Positions 20,043 through 29,768 of a stretch of DNA of 64,000 bases are shown one piece after another (positions within the stretch are counted from its first letter, which is position 1; each line of letters opens with the position of its first letter). A program made the position numbers and the translations under genes. Below the pieces are notes generated by a model. It did not search any database and was not told the origin of the DNA. It saw nothing but the letters and a program-made list of their open reading frames with translations. The DNA is taken from positions 1,054,001-1,118,000 of the forward strand of contig JANFNE010000012.1 in the NCBI GenBank assembly GCA_024867545.1, written 5' to 3'. Origin of the DNA: Phytopythium helicoides. Taxonomy: Eukaryota > Oomycota > Peronosporomycetes > Pythiales > Pythiaceae.

Positions 20043-21555
20043 GGTAAGTACTGCGGTCGCTGGGTGAGGGAGCTGGTGCCGGGAGAAGCGCAAATGTGAG
20101 AATGAGGAAAACAACTCGAAACAGCTCCTACTCGCACTCATAGTCAATCATTTCTATTGAATGTACAGAGGCTCGTTTACATGCTTTGAGGTGTCGTGGG
20201 TTGTCGAGTTCGTTCCCATGCAGTATCACCTTCTGCCTATCCATGCTGAAGATTGTGAACTGCAATAGACAAGTCGAATGTTCACCGGATTGGGCAAACA
20301 CATCAGACACCTGTTGAAGTCGGGAAGGTCTGGTAACGGTGCATACAAGTTCAGTTGTTAGTTGAAGGAGCAGTCAGTTCGTCGTCGGGAGCAGATCATG
20401 AACCCAGTATCAATCAGGAGCTGCAGCTGTAACTTGGATTGCCTTGTTGCTTGGCAATGATACTCGTCACTGAGGAGAGGGGCGATACTCGAGATTCGTT
20501 CGTGTCTTCAGCTGTCTAACGTAGTGATGGGCGGACACATGCGATCGAGGCGGTTCAAAAGGAGTGTCGTGCGCGGTGCTGCGGAGTGAGCATGCAACCT
20601 CCTTGTCACGAAGCTCCCGCCATCGATCGATACGCTACAGCGTGAGACCTTCTGTCATTTTCTACCGCCCGAAGCAGATTGCGGGAGCTACTGTCAAGTC
20701 ATTAGCCCAGCACCGGCACCAAGCGCCATGATATGAGCGGCACCACCACTGACGCATCCAAATGATGAAGGCAGGACTTCAATCACACCCCTGAGTGGGA
20801 TTGACGACACACAGCTACTTTCACCGCTATACCCGACTGCAATAAGTGGATGTCGTTACTTACAATCTGCTCTCCTATATGCCTTGACCTGATAGATTTG
20901 GTGGCTTGCGGTTTTTGTAGACGACATCCAGGATTTTCGTCGGCCACCATCATAGTCATAGTCGGTGATTTGCATAAAGATTTCTTTTCTTTTCCTTTGG
21001 TTTCTGCGAATGTAGGCACCAACAGGCCAGTGTTAGGTAGGTGACTTGCGATAGACGAAGAGCGATTCCGCGTACTGTACTTCGCTGCGTGGTGGATGAA
21101 CTTTGAATTGAACTGTTTATTTGATATTGAGAATGAGTTTACGTTGTGAACTTTGTGAACAGGGAGATCCGGTGACTTTTTCCTTCACTTTGCACGTTGA
21201 TATTATCGAGAACGACGTTCTGATCAGACGACGCATATTGTTGACATTCCAGTCTTAGCAATCAATCCGTGAAGACCTCTCCGTTGGAAAGCCTGCTTCA
21301 ATGTCGTTGCTCTCAAAGAAAATCCGACCGAGACCAGCATGGCTCACACTTCAACATGATATGCAATTCCGCGCGCCTCGTCATGACGAGGGAGAATCTT
21401 GTATTGGCCAACAAGCTTACAGCTCCGGTTGCATCAAAGTAAATCCAGTCTATCATAGCCACTCGTCCAATGCTTGTCATTCTCCAATTCGCCTCGACCA
21501 GCGCACGCACGCACCAAGCCGACCGCACCCACCACACCTCCACCACCAAGCAATA
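20043..21555. promoter_or_regulatory. Shared upstream region of SWEET-3 and oxidoreductase-3
   Basis: Essentially identical to 14412-15924, including the 16-bp palindrome at 21376-21391. No convincing gene. Confidence 0.6.
21376..21391. promoter_or_regulatory. 16-bp perfect palindrome upstream of oxidoreductase-3
   Basis: Second copy of the palindrome at 15745-15760, again 165-180 bp before the start codon. Confidence 0.5.
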
Positions 21556-22674
21556 ATGTCCTTCTCCAACATCCGCGTGGCTCTCATCGGCGCCGGTGCC
21601 GTCAACTTTGGCGGAGCGGAAGGACCCTGGGACCACGCCTCGCGTCTCGAGTCTCTTGGTGTCGACATCGTCGCCGTCGTCGACCCGCTCACCCACAAGG
21701 CTCAAGAGCGAGTCGACGAGCGCCGCACGCGCAAGGAGACCGGACACTTCTGGACAAACACCAAGGTCTTCGGCGACCTTGAGGTCATGCTCGCTGAGGT
21801 CAAACCCACGGCCGTGTTCATCGGTGTGCCGCCCTCCTTCCACGGATGCTTCAAGTACCCGCTCGAGCTGCAGTGCCTCCGCGCCGGCGTGCACGTGTTC
21901 CTCGAGAAGCCGCTGTCGAACGCGCCGGTGGATGAAGTGACCAAGTACGCGGCCGAGGTGGAGCAGCTGCGCCAAGAGAAGAACCTGGTCGTGTCGGTCG
22001 GCTACATGTTCCGCTACTCGCTGTTCGCCGACAAGATCAAGGAGCTGCTGCAGAACAAGCAGGTCGTGTGTCTGACAGCGCGCTACAACTGCACGTACGC
22101 GAGCATCCCGAGTCCGTTCTGGTGGAACTCGGCGCACTGTGGCGGTCCCATCGTCGAGCAGGCCACGCACTTCTGCGACATCGCGCGCTACCTCGTGGGC
22201 GAGGTCGACATGGACTCGGTCTACAGCCGCAGCGTCAAGGCGAGCCTCACACCGGGAGACATTGGCTACCTCGAGAAGGTCCCCGTGGACGAGAACATCA
22301 TCCCTGCCGAGAACCGCGTGCCACGCGCGCACGTGGCTAACTGGTTCTTCAAGAGCGGCGCGCTCGGCAACCTCGTGCACGGCGCGCTGCTGCAGGGCGA
22401 GGCGTACGATGCGTCGCTCGAGCTCATGGCCGATGGTCTGCGCATCGCCGTGGTCGAGCCGTACTCGGAGAAGCCGACGCTACGCGTGCTGATCGGCAAC
22501 AGCGACCAGGAGACCGTGTTCGAGTTCCCTGGAGACGACATGTACCTGACGGAGGACCGCGAATTCCTCAAGGCGGTGCAGTCAGGGGACGGCGACATTC
22601 GCTGCCAGTACGCCAACGCCGTCAACACGTACGCGTTCACGTGCAAGATCCGCGATGAGGCATTGAACCACTAA
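21556..22674 (+). CDS. Gfo/Idh/MocA-family NAD(P)-dependent oxidoreductase, copy 3
   Basis: 372 residues from the ATG at 21556 (MSFSNIRVALIGAGAVNFGG). Rossmann fold, EKP at 117-119 and the His205 motif are intact, as in copy 1, with which it is almost identical. The frame is open 85 codons further upstream, but copy 1 has no equivalent, so the downstream Met is used. This is the working counterpart of the broken copy 2. Head-to-head with SWEET-3, tail-to-tail with DLH-3. Confidence 0.9.
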   Translation: MSFSNIRVALIGAGAVNFGGAEGPWDHASRLESLGVDIVAVVDPLTHKAQERVDERRTRKETGHFWTNTKVFGDLEVMLAEVKPTAVFIGVPPSFHGCFKYPLELQCLRAGVHVFLEKPLSNAPVDEVTKYAAEVEQLRQEKNLVVSVGYMFRYSLFADKIKELLQNKQVVCLTARYNCTYASIPSPFWWNSAHCGGPIVEQATHFCDIARYLVGEVDMDSVYSRSVKASLTPGDIGYLEKVPVDENIIPAENRVPRAHVANWFFKSGALGNLVHGALLQGEAYDASLELMADGLRIAVVEPYSEKPTLRVLIGNSDQETVFEFPGDDMYLTEDREFLKAVQSGDGDIRCQYANAVNTYAFTCKIRDEALNH

Positions 22675-22869
22675 GGTTAATGACTGTAGGTCATTTCGAT
22701 CGGTTGATTGGCATATGACAGTCGTGTGTATGTGTGTGCCAACACAGAGAGGCAAGTAGGACGAGAGGAGAAAGTGTAGTGAGGAGTAGTGTGGGACATC
22801 CATGTTCGCGTTGCCATTGAAGACACATCGCCGCTACGCACTGGGCTACGATGCGCTCAATATCCCTCT

Positions 22870-23631
22870 TTACAGCGGGTTGACCGTCTGTGTGAACTTG
22901 ATGGCCTTGTGCCAAGCATTCTTCACGTTCTCCTTGACCGTCTCGTCCTCGAGGTCACCACGGTTGACCCAGCCATGAATCATGTCCGGGAAGTCGACGA
23001 CCTCGCTGAGCTCACCGACGACACCGCCCTTGGCCTTGAGGATCTTTTGCACGCTACCGCCCTCGCGCACATAGTCTGGGTCGTTACCGGCCGAGAGAAG
23101 TAGTTGTGGTACCGTGATCTTCTCGGTGAGCTTCTCGACAGCACCCTCACCCTTGATCGTCTCCTCGACCTTCCAAGACGGATGGAATGATACATGGCCC
23201 TTGAGCACCGGGTCGGCCGTGGCAGACTGCGACGCACCGACCCAACCTCCCCAGCAGTAGCCGTAGCTGCTAATGGCTTCGACGCCCGCCTCCTTCTGCA
23301 GGTACTCGATGGCGGTGCGCACCTTGCCGGAGACGGCATCGAAGTTGTACTTGGACACCCACTCACCTATTCCCGACATGTCATTGATGTCGACCCAATC
23401 GCTGTCCACGAGGTCCACAACCACTACCGCGTAGCCTAGTTTGCCGAGCGCCTCAGCGTCCTTCTTGATACGACCGCTGTCGGGGCCGAGGACGTCCGGG
23501 AACGACAGTACCCCGGCCTTGGAGGTGGCAGGACCCGCCACGAAAAGCGACGCACCGTTGTAGGTCTTGATCACGCCCTGACCGCCAGCACACTCGCGTG
23601 CAGGCTCCATTTCGGCGGGGCAACAGCTCAT
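22870..23631 (-). CDS. Dienelactone hydrolase family protein, copy 3 (DLH-3)
   Basis: 253 residues, ATG at 23631. It differs from DLH-2 chiefly at residues 158-159 (Thr-Ile for Leu-Leu in the EE-x-x-KGEG loop). Catalytic Cys, Asp and His motifs are intact. Its immediate 5' flank resembles that of DLH-1 more than DLH-2, and a half copy of the DLH-1 palindrome lies at 23790-23806. Confidence 0.9.
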   Translation of the reverse strand: MSCCPAEMEPARECAGGQGVIKTYNGASLFVAGPATSKAGVLSFPDVLGPDSGRIKKDAEALGKLGYAVVVVDLVDSDWVDINDMSGIGEWVSKYNFDAVSGKVRTAIEYLQKEAGVEAISSYGYCWGGWVGASQSATADPVLKGHVSFHPSWKVEETIKGEGAVEKLTEKITVPQLLLSAGNDPDYVREGGSVQKILKAKGGVVGELSEVVDFPDMIHGWVNRGDLEDETVKENVKNAWHKAIKFTQTVNPL

Positions 23632-23789
23632 GGTGGTTGAGATGGTGGGCTTGGCTGGTGCGAGTATTGCAATGCGAGCTGAGGCCCTAAAGCAGAGCAC
23701 CCACCCTAATAGACACCATCCCCAAGAGCGATCCGTTTACGTATGATCAGCATGAATGCCGATCCTAGTGAGGTGGCGCAATCGCGGTG

Positions 23790-23806
23790 GCCGGGGTGTC
23801 GTCAAA
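23790..23806. promoter_or_regulatory. Half-palindrome upstream of DLH-3
   Basis: gccggggtgtcgtcaaa matches the right arm of the 7943-7977 palindrome at 15 of 17 positions and lies 159-175 bp upstream of the DLH-3 ATG. Confidence 0.4.
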
Positions 23807-25057
23807 GCCAGCCGCTCCGAGGTGTACTGCAACCTCAAAAAAGAGGGATCATACGGTACTCATCTGGTGTCGGTGTTGAGATGTAAGTTCATCATCGTGC
23901 TCAATTCCTCGTACGCTTGCGGTATATATAGCAGTCCGCCTGGTTACAACTTGCGGCACCACGCTCTATAGTGATACACTGGCTGACACGCAAACGATGA
24001 TTGCGAATGCTGAATGCAGGATTGCACGACAGGGTCGCAGGCTCGTATCGTTGATAGTCGGGGCGATGAGAGCATCGCAGTGCATTAGCATCACTGGTAG
24101 TGATCCTCAATCGATCACATCACATCCTCCATGCCAAACGAAAAACTTATCAATGGCTGTGATCTAGAGCGATTGCATAGGGCTAGAATGTTTCTATCAA
24201 TAATTCGATCTTTCGGTCGTGGCAGCAGGTCAAATGACGAGAATCCGCCTGGATCACCACCTGCGACGAGTTGCCTGGCAAATTCCTCAATTAGGACCCC
24301 ACACATCCAAAACGAGAAATGATGTGAAGCGGTAGCAAGCACCCCATCCGTACTTCCGACTGCAACTTCTAGTAAAAGGACTGACACGAATGTCTGTGGA
24401 CGCGTATGATGCTGGATGCTGTCGATATTCATTTCTGGTCTAGTCACTACCTGATGAATTTCGAGCTGGCAATGAAGCGAGCAGTACGCTTGTTGTGACC
24501 TCATTTTCAAGATTGTTTTGTTTCGCCAATTTTTCTTTTGCCGTTTGTACTGTTTGACCTCCAATCGTCTAAGTTTCCTCGCCAAGATGATCGGCATGTC
24601 GTAAGAGCCACATACAGGCTTCTCTAGCTGCTCAGGATTAAACCTCGACCAACCATGAGAAAAAGTTGAATGAGTAGAACCCAGAATTCCTACCATAGTC
24701 AAGAATGCAGTACGTCATATAGAGTGAATCTGACAATCGTTTTGTGTATCCCCCAGAACTAATGAGCTAAGCCGTCAACTTCATTTGTGACTTTATCCTT
24801 AACAACATTACTCGTTTCACCTCCACAAAAATTGCTGGAGCGTATTACGACTACTCATTTCAGAACCCGCTCAACTTCATCAATTTGTTTTGTTTAGTTT
24901 TCGTAGCTATGGGATGCACACAAGCACCAATCTCGATACAACAAAGACACCTAACGACTTGAAACGCAGTGATCCGGCTGATATCATTCGATATCATTCG
25001 ATGATTCAGCTCAGTGCTGCATTGGGGGTATACCTGTCTGTGGCCTCTAACTTCCGG

Positions 25058-25310
25058 ACCAAGGTGTCCAACGTCGAAATTGAAGGCAACTTTGAACCGA
25101 CCTCGGACTTTTCTTTGGCGAGAACACCATGTTTTTCCAGCTCACAAAGTACACATGTATAGAAATGCTACGAATCCTCTTTCATCAACGTGAACATACT
25201 GTACCAGAGCGACTGTATTCAAGCAAATGAAGCTCAAAAGCTAGCCACCCACACCATACGCGTGCGCTTCTTAAGCGGTCGAAGCCTTCGCAATCATTTC
25301 CGATAGAGTC
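25058..25310 (-). pseudogene. Remnant of a fourth SWEET gene (3' end and flank only)
   Basis: Read on the minus strand, the frame ending at the stop 25271-25273 gives a tail SEMIAKASTA, matching the KASTT tail of SWEET-1/-3. The following ~200 bases match the SWEET-1 3' flank (12292-12510), including 'aggtcggttcaa'. Upstream of the last dozen or so codons the SWEET body is gone and the DLH-4 leader begins. This shows that a fourth module copy existed here and was truncated. Confidence 0.7.
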
Positions 25311-25524
25311 GCCAAACATGGCTTCATCATGCATTGGTCGAGTAATCGAACGACCACCAATGTTGATGGTCCATGTGTGCTGTAGGTACCGTGGTGCTCT
25401 CCAATACTGTACAGCCAGTGCACCACCTCAGCTCGGTCTCCGCTGTGATTTGCATCGCATTCCCTCTCTTCCTCCAGCCTCGCAGCTCGCTGTTCTCCCT
25501 CCCTCCTCCCTCCTCTTCTTCGTC

Positions 25525-26289
25525 ATGAGCTGCTGCCCTGTCAACATGGAGCCCGCGCTCGAGAGCGCCGGCGGTCAGGGCGTGATCAAGTCCTACAACG
25601 GCACGTCGCTCTTCGTGGCGGGTCCTGCCACCTCCAAGGCCGGCGTGCTGTCTCTGCCAGACATCTACGGCCCAGACAGCGGCCGGATCAAGAAGGACGC
25701 TGAAGCTCTCGGCAAGCTCGGCTACGCGGTCGTGGTCGTGGACCTCGCGGATGGCGAGTGGGTCGACCCCAACGACAAGTCCAAGATGCCCGAGTGGCTC
25801 AAGAAGAACGCCTTCGACGGCGCGGCGGGTGCCCACCTGCGCAACGCCATCGAGTACCTGCAGAAGGAGGCAGGCGTCGAGGCCATCAGCAGCTACGGCT
25901 ACTGCTGGGGTGCCTACATTGGCGCTGCGCAGTCGGCCACGGCTGAGCCGCTGCTTAAGGGCCACGTGTCGTTCCACCCGTCGTGGCGTGTGGCCGACAC
26001 GGTTGCGGGTGAGGGCGGCGTCGAGAAGATGGCCGAGCAGATCACGGTCCCGCAGCTACTTCTCTCCGCCGGCAACGACCCCGAGAACGTCCGTGAGGGT
26101 GGCAGCGTGCAGAGGATCCTCAAGGCCAAGGCTGGCGTCGTTGGCGAGCTCAGTGAGGTCGTCGACTTCCCGGACGTCGTGCACGGCTGGGTCAACCGCG
26201 GCGACCTCGAGGACGAGACCATCAAGAAGAACGTCATGAAGGCCTGGCACTCGGCCGTCAAGTTCATCCAGACGGTCAACCCGCTGTAA
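25525..26289 (+). CDS. Dienelactone hydrolase family protein, copy 4 (DLH-4, divergent)
   Basis: 254 residues from the ATG at 25525 (MSCCPVNMEPALESAGG). Same fold and triad: Cys in GYCWGA, Asp in AGNDPEN, His in VVHGWVNRG. It is clearly the most divergent of the four: WGAY replaces WGGW after the nucleophile, and residues 80-100 and 150-170 are remodelled. It has no oxidoreductase or full SWEET partner, only the SWEET remnant just upstream. It is probably an older duplicate with a shifted substrate range. Confidence 0.9.
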   Translation: MSCCPVNMEPALESAGGQGVIKSYNGTSLFVAGPATSKAGVLSLPDIYGPDSGRIKKDAEALGKLGYAVVVVDLADGEWVDPNDKSKMPEWLKKNAFDGAAGAHLRNAIEYLQKEAGVEAISSYGYCWGAYIGAAQSATAEPLLKGHVSFHPSWRVADTVAGEGGVEKMAEQITVPQLLLSAGNDPENVREGGSVQRILKAKAGVVGELSEVVDFPDVVHGWVNRGDLEDETIKKNVMKAWHSAVKFIQTVNPL

Positions 26290-26424
26290 GAAGGGATCGG
26301 TGTGAGTAGCAAGGCTCTCGACAGAGCCCGACAGAAGCAACAGCAAAGCAAATGAACGTCCATGTGCAGTTCACTCATGTTCTCTTGACGACATCACACC
26401 ACAACATCTTGCCAAAACCTCACT

Positions 26425-27237
26425 TCACGACAGCAGCACGGTCCACACCGTCGTCGTTGTTGGCGCGCGACGGTTCTTCACTGCTTGAGCGACCTCCGTG
26501 GTGCGGCAGTACGTGTTGCTCGTCTTGGCGAAGCCGATGGCGCTGGCGTTGCCCGCGAATATCGCCTTCTCGGCCGCCGACATCCCTGAGGCCCAAATCT
26601 CCAGCACGGCGTTGACAGTCTCGCTCCCAGCCGTGACCGCCGCGAGCGCCATAGCCTCCTTCCCGCTCAGCAGCTCAACTGGGAGCGTCGACGCGTCCGA
26701 ATTGGCCCACTGCGGGCACGTCCTGGACAGGTCCCTCGCCGCCAGCAGCAGTCTCACGTCCATCTGCAGCCTGCCGACTCCCCTCCCCAGCCGCAAGAAG
26801 TTGAGCGTGCGCAGCAGCGTCTCGGCCTCCTTGTCGCTCAGCTCTCCCTTGCTGCTGGTAGCCAGCGGCCCCATGTCCAGGTCGAACGCCGAGGACTCGT
26901 CCAGCGTGAACCGGTCCGGCATGAAGCCGCAGATGCCGGTCCCGTGGGCCGACACGGCCGCAGACTCGCCCTTGCGGAGCCAGCACGTCCCATCCCTTCC
27001 GTCCACGTCCTCGCCGGCCATCGGCGGCGTCCAGCTGAAGTGCGAGCACTCGGGCGACAGCAGGCAGAGGTCGCCGCAAACGGAGCTCGCCACGTGCGGC
27101 TGTGCGACGACTAGCGAGTCGGCCGAGCCCACAAACTGGCACTGGAGCTCCCAGCGGGCGCGGCCGCTGCTCCCCCAGCGCCACGCGACGCTCGGCGGCG
27201 CCAGCAGCGACAGCAGCAGCAGCAGTAGCAGCAGCAT
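26425..27237 (-). CDS. Secreted PAN/Apple-like plus CAP-like protein
   Basis: 270 residues from the ATG at 27237, which opens a strong signal peptide (M followed by eight Leu, then SLLAPPSVAW). The frame is open upstream, but that would bury the signal. Residues ~30-105 form an Apple/PAN-like module: spaced cysteines with CGDLC, ECSHFSW, GTCWLRKGES and a closing GICGF. Residues ~140-250 look like a CAP/SCP domain: 'LLRTLNFLRLGRGVGRL', 'RLLLAARDLSRTCPQW', and a late Cys in SNTYCRTTE. PAN modules bind carbohydrate or protein; CAP proteins are secreted sterol/lipid-binding or immune-related proteins, and both families are common among oomycete secreted proteins. The CAP call is the weaker of the two. 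It could act at the host or cell-wall interface. Confidence 0.65.
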   Translation of the reverse strand: MLLLLLLLLSLLAPPSVAWRWGSSGRARWELQCQFVGSADSLVVAQPHVASSVCGDLCLLSPECSHFSWTPPMAGEDVDGRDGTCWLRKGESAAVSAHGTGICGFMPDRFTLDESSAFDLDMGPLATSSKGELSDKEAETLLRTLNFLRLGRGVGRLQMDVRLLLAARDLSRTCPQWANSDASTLPVELLSGKEAMALAAVTAGSETVNAVLEIWASGMSAAEKAIFAGNASAIGFAKTSNTYCRTTEVAQAVKNRRAPTTTTVWTVLLS

Positions 27238-27777
27238 GGGCAGGTGAGACCGACGTGTGTGCAATGCGGACACGATTGGCACTGAACTGATTTCAACGGA
27301 GCGGACCGGTTGTGTGCATTGTTGCAGAGTTTCAGATTCGAGCGGAGACTGGAAAACGAGTCGGTCGTGTTGAAGGTGAAGCTTGAACGCTCTGGAAGTG
27401 CCGAAGATCGTTGGTGAAGCATTGCACCACTGTAGGAAAGATGCAAAGTTGAGGACGGGGCTAGCGATTTTGGGCTGCAATCGAGGAATGAGTGGTGTTT
27501 GGTCGACGGTTCTTTGTTTTTGATGAGCTTGGTTGTCTGAAAAAGCTATCTTCCTTCACAGCGGCGACGAAAGCAAGCGCAACGGTGTATTCGTATGCAT
27601 TAAAGGCTTATATACATGCCGAGTCGCTGTCGGGGCGAGGACAGCACCTAAAGGTGGACGCACTGCATGCTGCTTTGCGTGGAAGTGGCCGAACCCTAGC
27701 TCGGATCGATCGACTTGCACGGGAAGCTACTGCTGACGTTGCCGCTCCGCCCCGACCAATCGTGGAAACCACGGAGC
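27238..27777. other. Intergenic region
   Basis: 540 bases between the start of the secreted protein and the end of FPGS. Nothing recognisable. Confidence 0.5.
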
Positions 27778-29487
27778 TTACTCCTGCCAGCCCAGCAGCT
27801 CCAGCGTCTCGCCCGCGAGGTACAGCGAGCCAGTGACGAGCACACTCCACTCTTCCTGGGCTCCATCGGCGCCAGCGGCATCCACCGAGGCGCGAAGTTC
27901 AGTGACACACTCGGCGATCGAGTCCTTGACGGTGACCACACGAGTGCTCGAAGGCTCTTCGCGGATTACGTGGGTCTTGAGCGCACTCCACAGTCGAGCA
28001 AGCGTTGACTGCCATGAGTGCGGTTCGCGGCTGACATCGTCCAGTGCAGCAATCTCCTCAGCAGAGTAATGCTCCAGCACGTTGGCAAGCCCAGCAGTGT
28101 CAAGCGCCTCGGAGAAGTTGTGCACCTTGGCGAGGCTCGGGCGAACCGAGTTGGTCGGGCAAAAGTACACGCGGTCGAACGCTGGCAAAGCCAACAGCGG
28201 CGCGAACAAATGGGCGACGTTGCGTTCATGGTGGATGGTGAACACAAGCGCGCGCTTCTTGGCGACATCCGTCGTCGTGATCGCCTGACGGTACCAGTCG
28301 GCCGAGCACTCGAGGCTGCGCAGCGTGTGCGCGCCGTCAATGTAGTACCGAGCGTGGTGCCCGGCGTCGTCCATCACATGGGAGCGACCCGGCCAAAACG
28401 CATTTCCAAGTCCTTCGCGGATAACAGGCTCCAGCATGGCAGCGTAGTCGGGTTCGGCAGGGACACCACCGACGGGATCTCCGCGACGCTTTGCCTGCAG
28501 CCACGTCGACGCAAGCACCACGGCAAGACCAGCGTTGATGCGCTGGTAGTCACCCTGCATACCGAGCTTGGTGCTAGGACCGTCAGCTCCGAACGCATCG
28601 AGCGACGGGACCTTGAACAGCGGTGTGTTGGTCTCTTGCGCGCACTCCTCGAGCGTGCGCATCGCCGCGTCTTCTTGCGAGAAGGTCGTGAACGCCGGCA
28701 CGCCCTCCTTAAAGATGCCGGCCTTGGCGTGCGCGATGAGCTCGATCGTGTTGCCCAGCACGCGCGTGTGGTCCAGGTCAAGCGTGGTGACGCCGCAGAC
28801 GACGGGCTTGCGGAAGACGTTGGTGGCGTCCAGGCGTCCGCCAAGCCCGACCTCGAGGATGACGACGTCGCACTGCTCGTCGAGGAAGACGCGCAGCGCC
28901 ATCAGGGTGAGGAAGCGGAAGAACCAGGCCATGGGCGGGTACTCTCCGCTCTGGTCGGCAGTCTGCTCGAGTCCGTCCCAGACGCTGTTGAAGGCGCGCA
29001 GGAAGGTGTGGTCGGCGATGGGCTTGCCGTTGATGCGGATGCGCTCGCAAGGCGACACGAGGTGCGGCGACGTGAAGAGTCCGGTCTTGTATCCAGCCTG
29101 GCGCAGGATGCGCTCCACCATGGCGCACGTGGAGCCCTTGCCCTTGGTTCCGGCGACGTGCACGACCGACAGCTCGCGGTCGATGCGGTCGGCGAGCCCC
29201 AGGCGCGCGAGGTAGTGGTTCATCATGGCGATGGTCTCCTCTCGCGTCGACACCTGCGTGTCCTTGCCCGGCTGCAGGTCCTTGAAGGTCGAGCTCACGC
29301 CCAGCAGCCTGGTGAGCGCCGCCTGCACCTGCTCCGGCGGCGAGAGGTCTGCGAGCCGCGGGCTGCTTGGCGCCGAGCTGCCCGTGGTGCTGGCGGTCGC
29401 GGAGCTCGCGTACGCGTCTGCCGCGGGCTTCTGGGGGCCTCCGAGAGCCGGAGAAGCCGCCAGGGCGTCGGTGGAGCGCTGGGCCAT
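27778..29487 (-). CDS. FPGS: Folylpolyglutamate synthase
   Basis: 569 residues, ATG at 29487. After a ~75-residue Ala/Ser-rich leader (possibly a mitochondrial presequence or disordered), the Mur-ligase-type ATPase domain shows the P-loop AGTKGKGST (residues ~112-120). The folate-site run FTSPHLVSPCERIRING, the magnesium-site region ILEVGLGGRLDATNV and TTLDLDHTRVLGNT follow. The C-terminal domain contains IDGAHT and the long tail typical of FPGS. It adds glutamates to folates with ATP, which retains them in cytosol and mitochondria. It diverges from NOP16 across a 281-bp spacer that is probably a bidirectional promoter. Confidence 0.95.
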   Translation of the reverse strand: MAQRSTDALAASPALGGPQKPAADAYASSATASTTGSSAPSSPRLADLSPPEQVQAALTRLLGVSSTFKDLQPGKDTQVSTREETIAMMNHYLARLGLADRIDRELSVVHVAGTKGKGSTCAMVERILRQAGYKTGLFTSPHLVSPCERIRINGKPIADHTFLRAFNSVWDGLEQTADQSGEYPPMAWFFRFLTLMALRVFLDEQCDVVILEVGLGGRLDATNVFRKPVVCGVTTLDLDHTRVLGNTIELIAHAKAGIFKEGVPAFTTFSQEDAAMRTLEECAQETNTPLFKVPSLDAFGADGPSTKLGMQGDYQRINAGLAVVLASTWLQAKRRGDPVGGVPAEPDYAAMLEPVIREGLGNAFWPGRSHVMDDAGHHARYYIDGAHTLRSLECSADWYRQAITTTDVAKKRALVFTIHHERNVAHLFAPLLALPAFDRVYFCPTNSVRPSLAKVHNFSEALDTAGLANVLEHYSAEEIAALDDVSREPHSWQSTLARLWSALKTHVIREEPSSTRVVTVKDSIAECVTELRASVDAAGADGAQEEWSVLVTGSLYLAGETLELLGWQE

Positions 29488-29768
29488 GGCCGTCGGAGCT
29501 GGCGAGGCGCGTGGAGCGGCGGGGAGCGGCGCGGCGGCTCTGGAGGTGAAGAGCTACTGACGCATTGCGCATTTGCGCTCCAGACGTCAGTGACCACCAT
29601 TCCGGCGTGGTACGAAGGGGTATCATCCAATCACGCGGCGCTTTGTCGTGCGTTTCAGCCAATCAAATGGCGAGTAGGAACGGTCCTCGTGGGCCATTTA
29701 TCACCAGTGCTTCATTGCCACCAGGCGACGTGGAGCCCATTGCCGCCGACTGCCGCTGGACGTGAAGG
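29488..29768. promoter_or_regulatory. Probable bidirectional promoter FPGS/NOP16
   Basis: The 281 bp between two head-to-head start codons must hold both promoters. No TATA box is obvious. A CCATTCC run at about 29597 resembles an oomycete initiator, which is only suggestive. Confidence 0.45.

Larger units (their letters stand above)
19394..23641. repeat. 4.25-kb direct repeat, copy B
   Basis: Partner of 13763-18011. It carries intact versions of all three genes (SWEET-3, oxidoreductase-3, DLH-3). Confidence 0.9.
23632..25524. other. Spacer with relic sequence between DLH-3 and DLH-4
   Basis: No intact gene. It holds a DLH palindrome half-copy (23790-23806), a TATA-like run at about 23924, a segment at 24655-24900 similar to 18890-19130, and the SWEET remnant at 25058-25310. 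A minus-strand frame at 24115-24702 has no ATG at its 5' end and no recognisable domain. Confidence 0.55.

Noticed and set aside
21313..22380. 355-codon minus-strand frame
   Set aside because: Antisense to oxidoreductase copy 3; no protein-like features.
24115..24702. 195-codon minus-strand frame between DLH-3 and DLH-4
   Set aside because: Lacks an ATG at its 5' end and any domain, and lies in relic or spacer sequence.
24979..25002. Two tandem copies of an atatcattcg unit
   Set aside because: Too short to call a repeat array.
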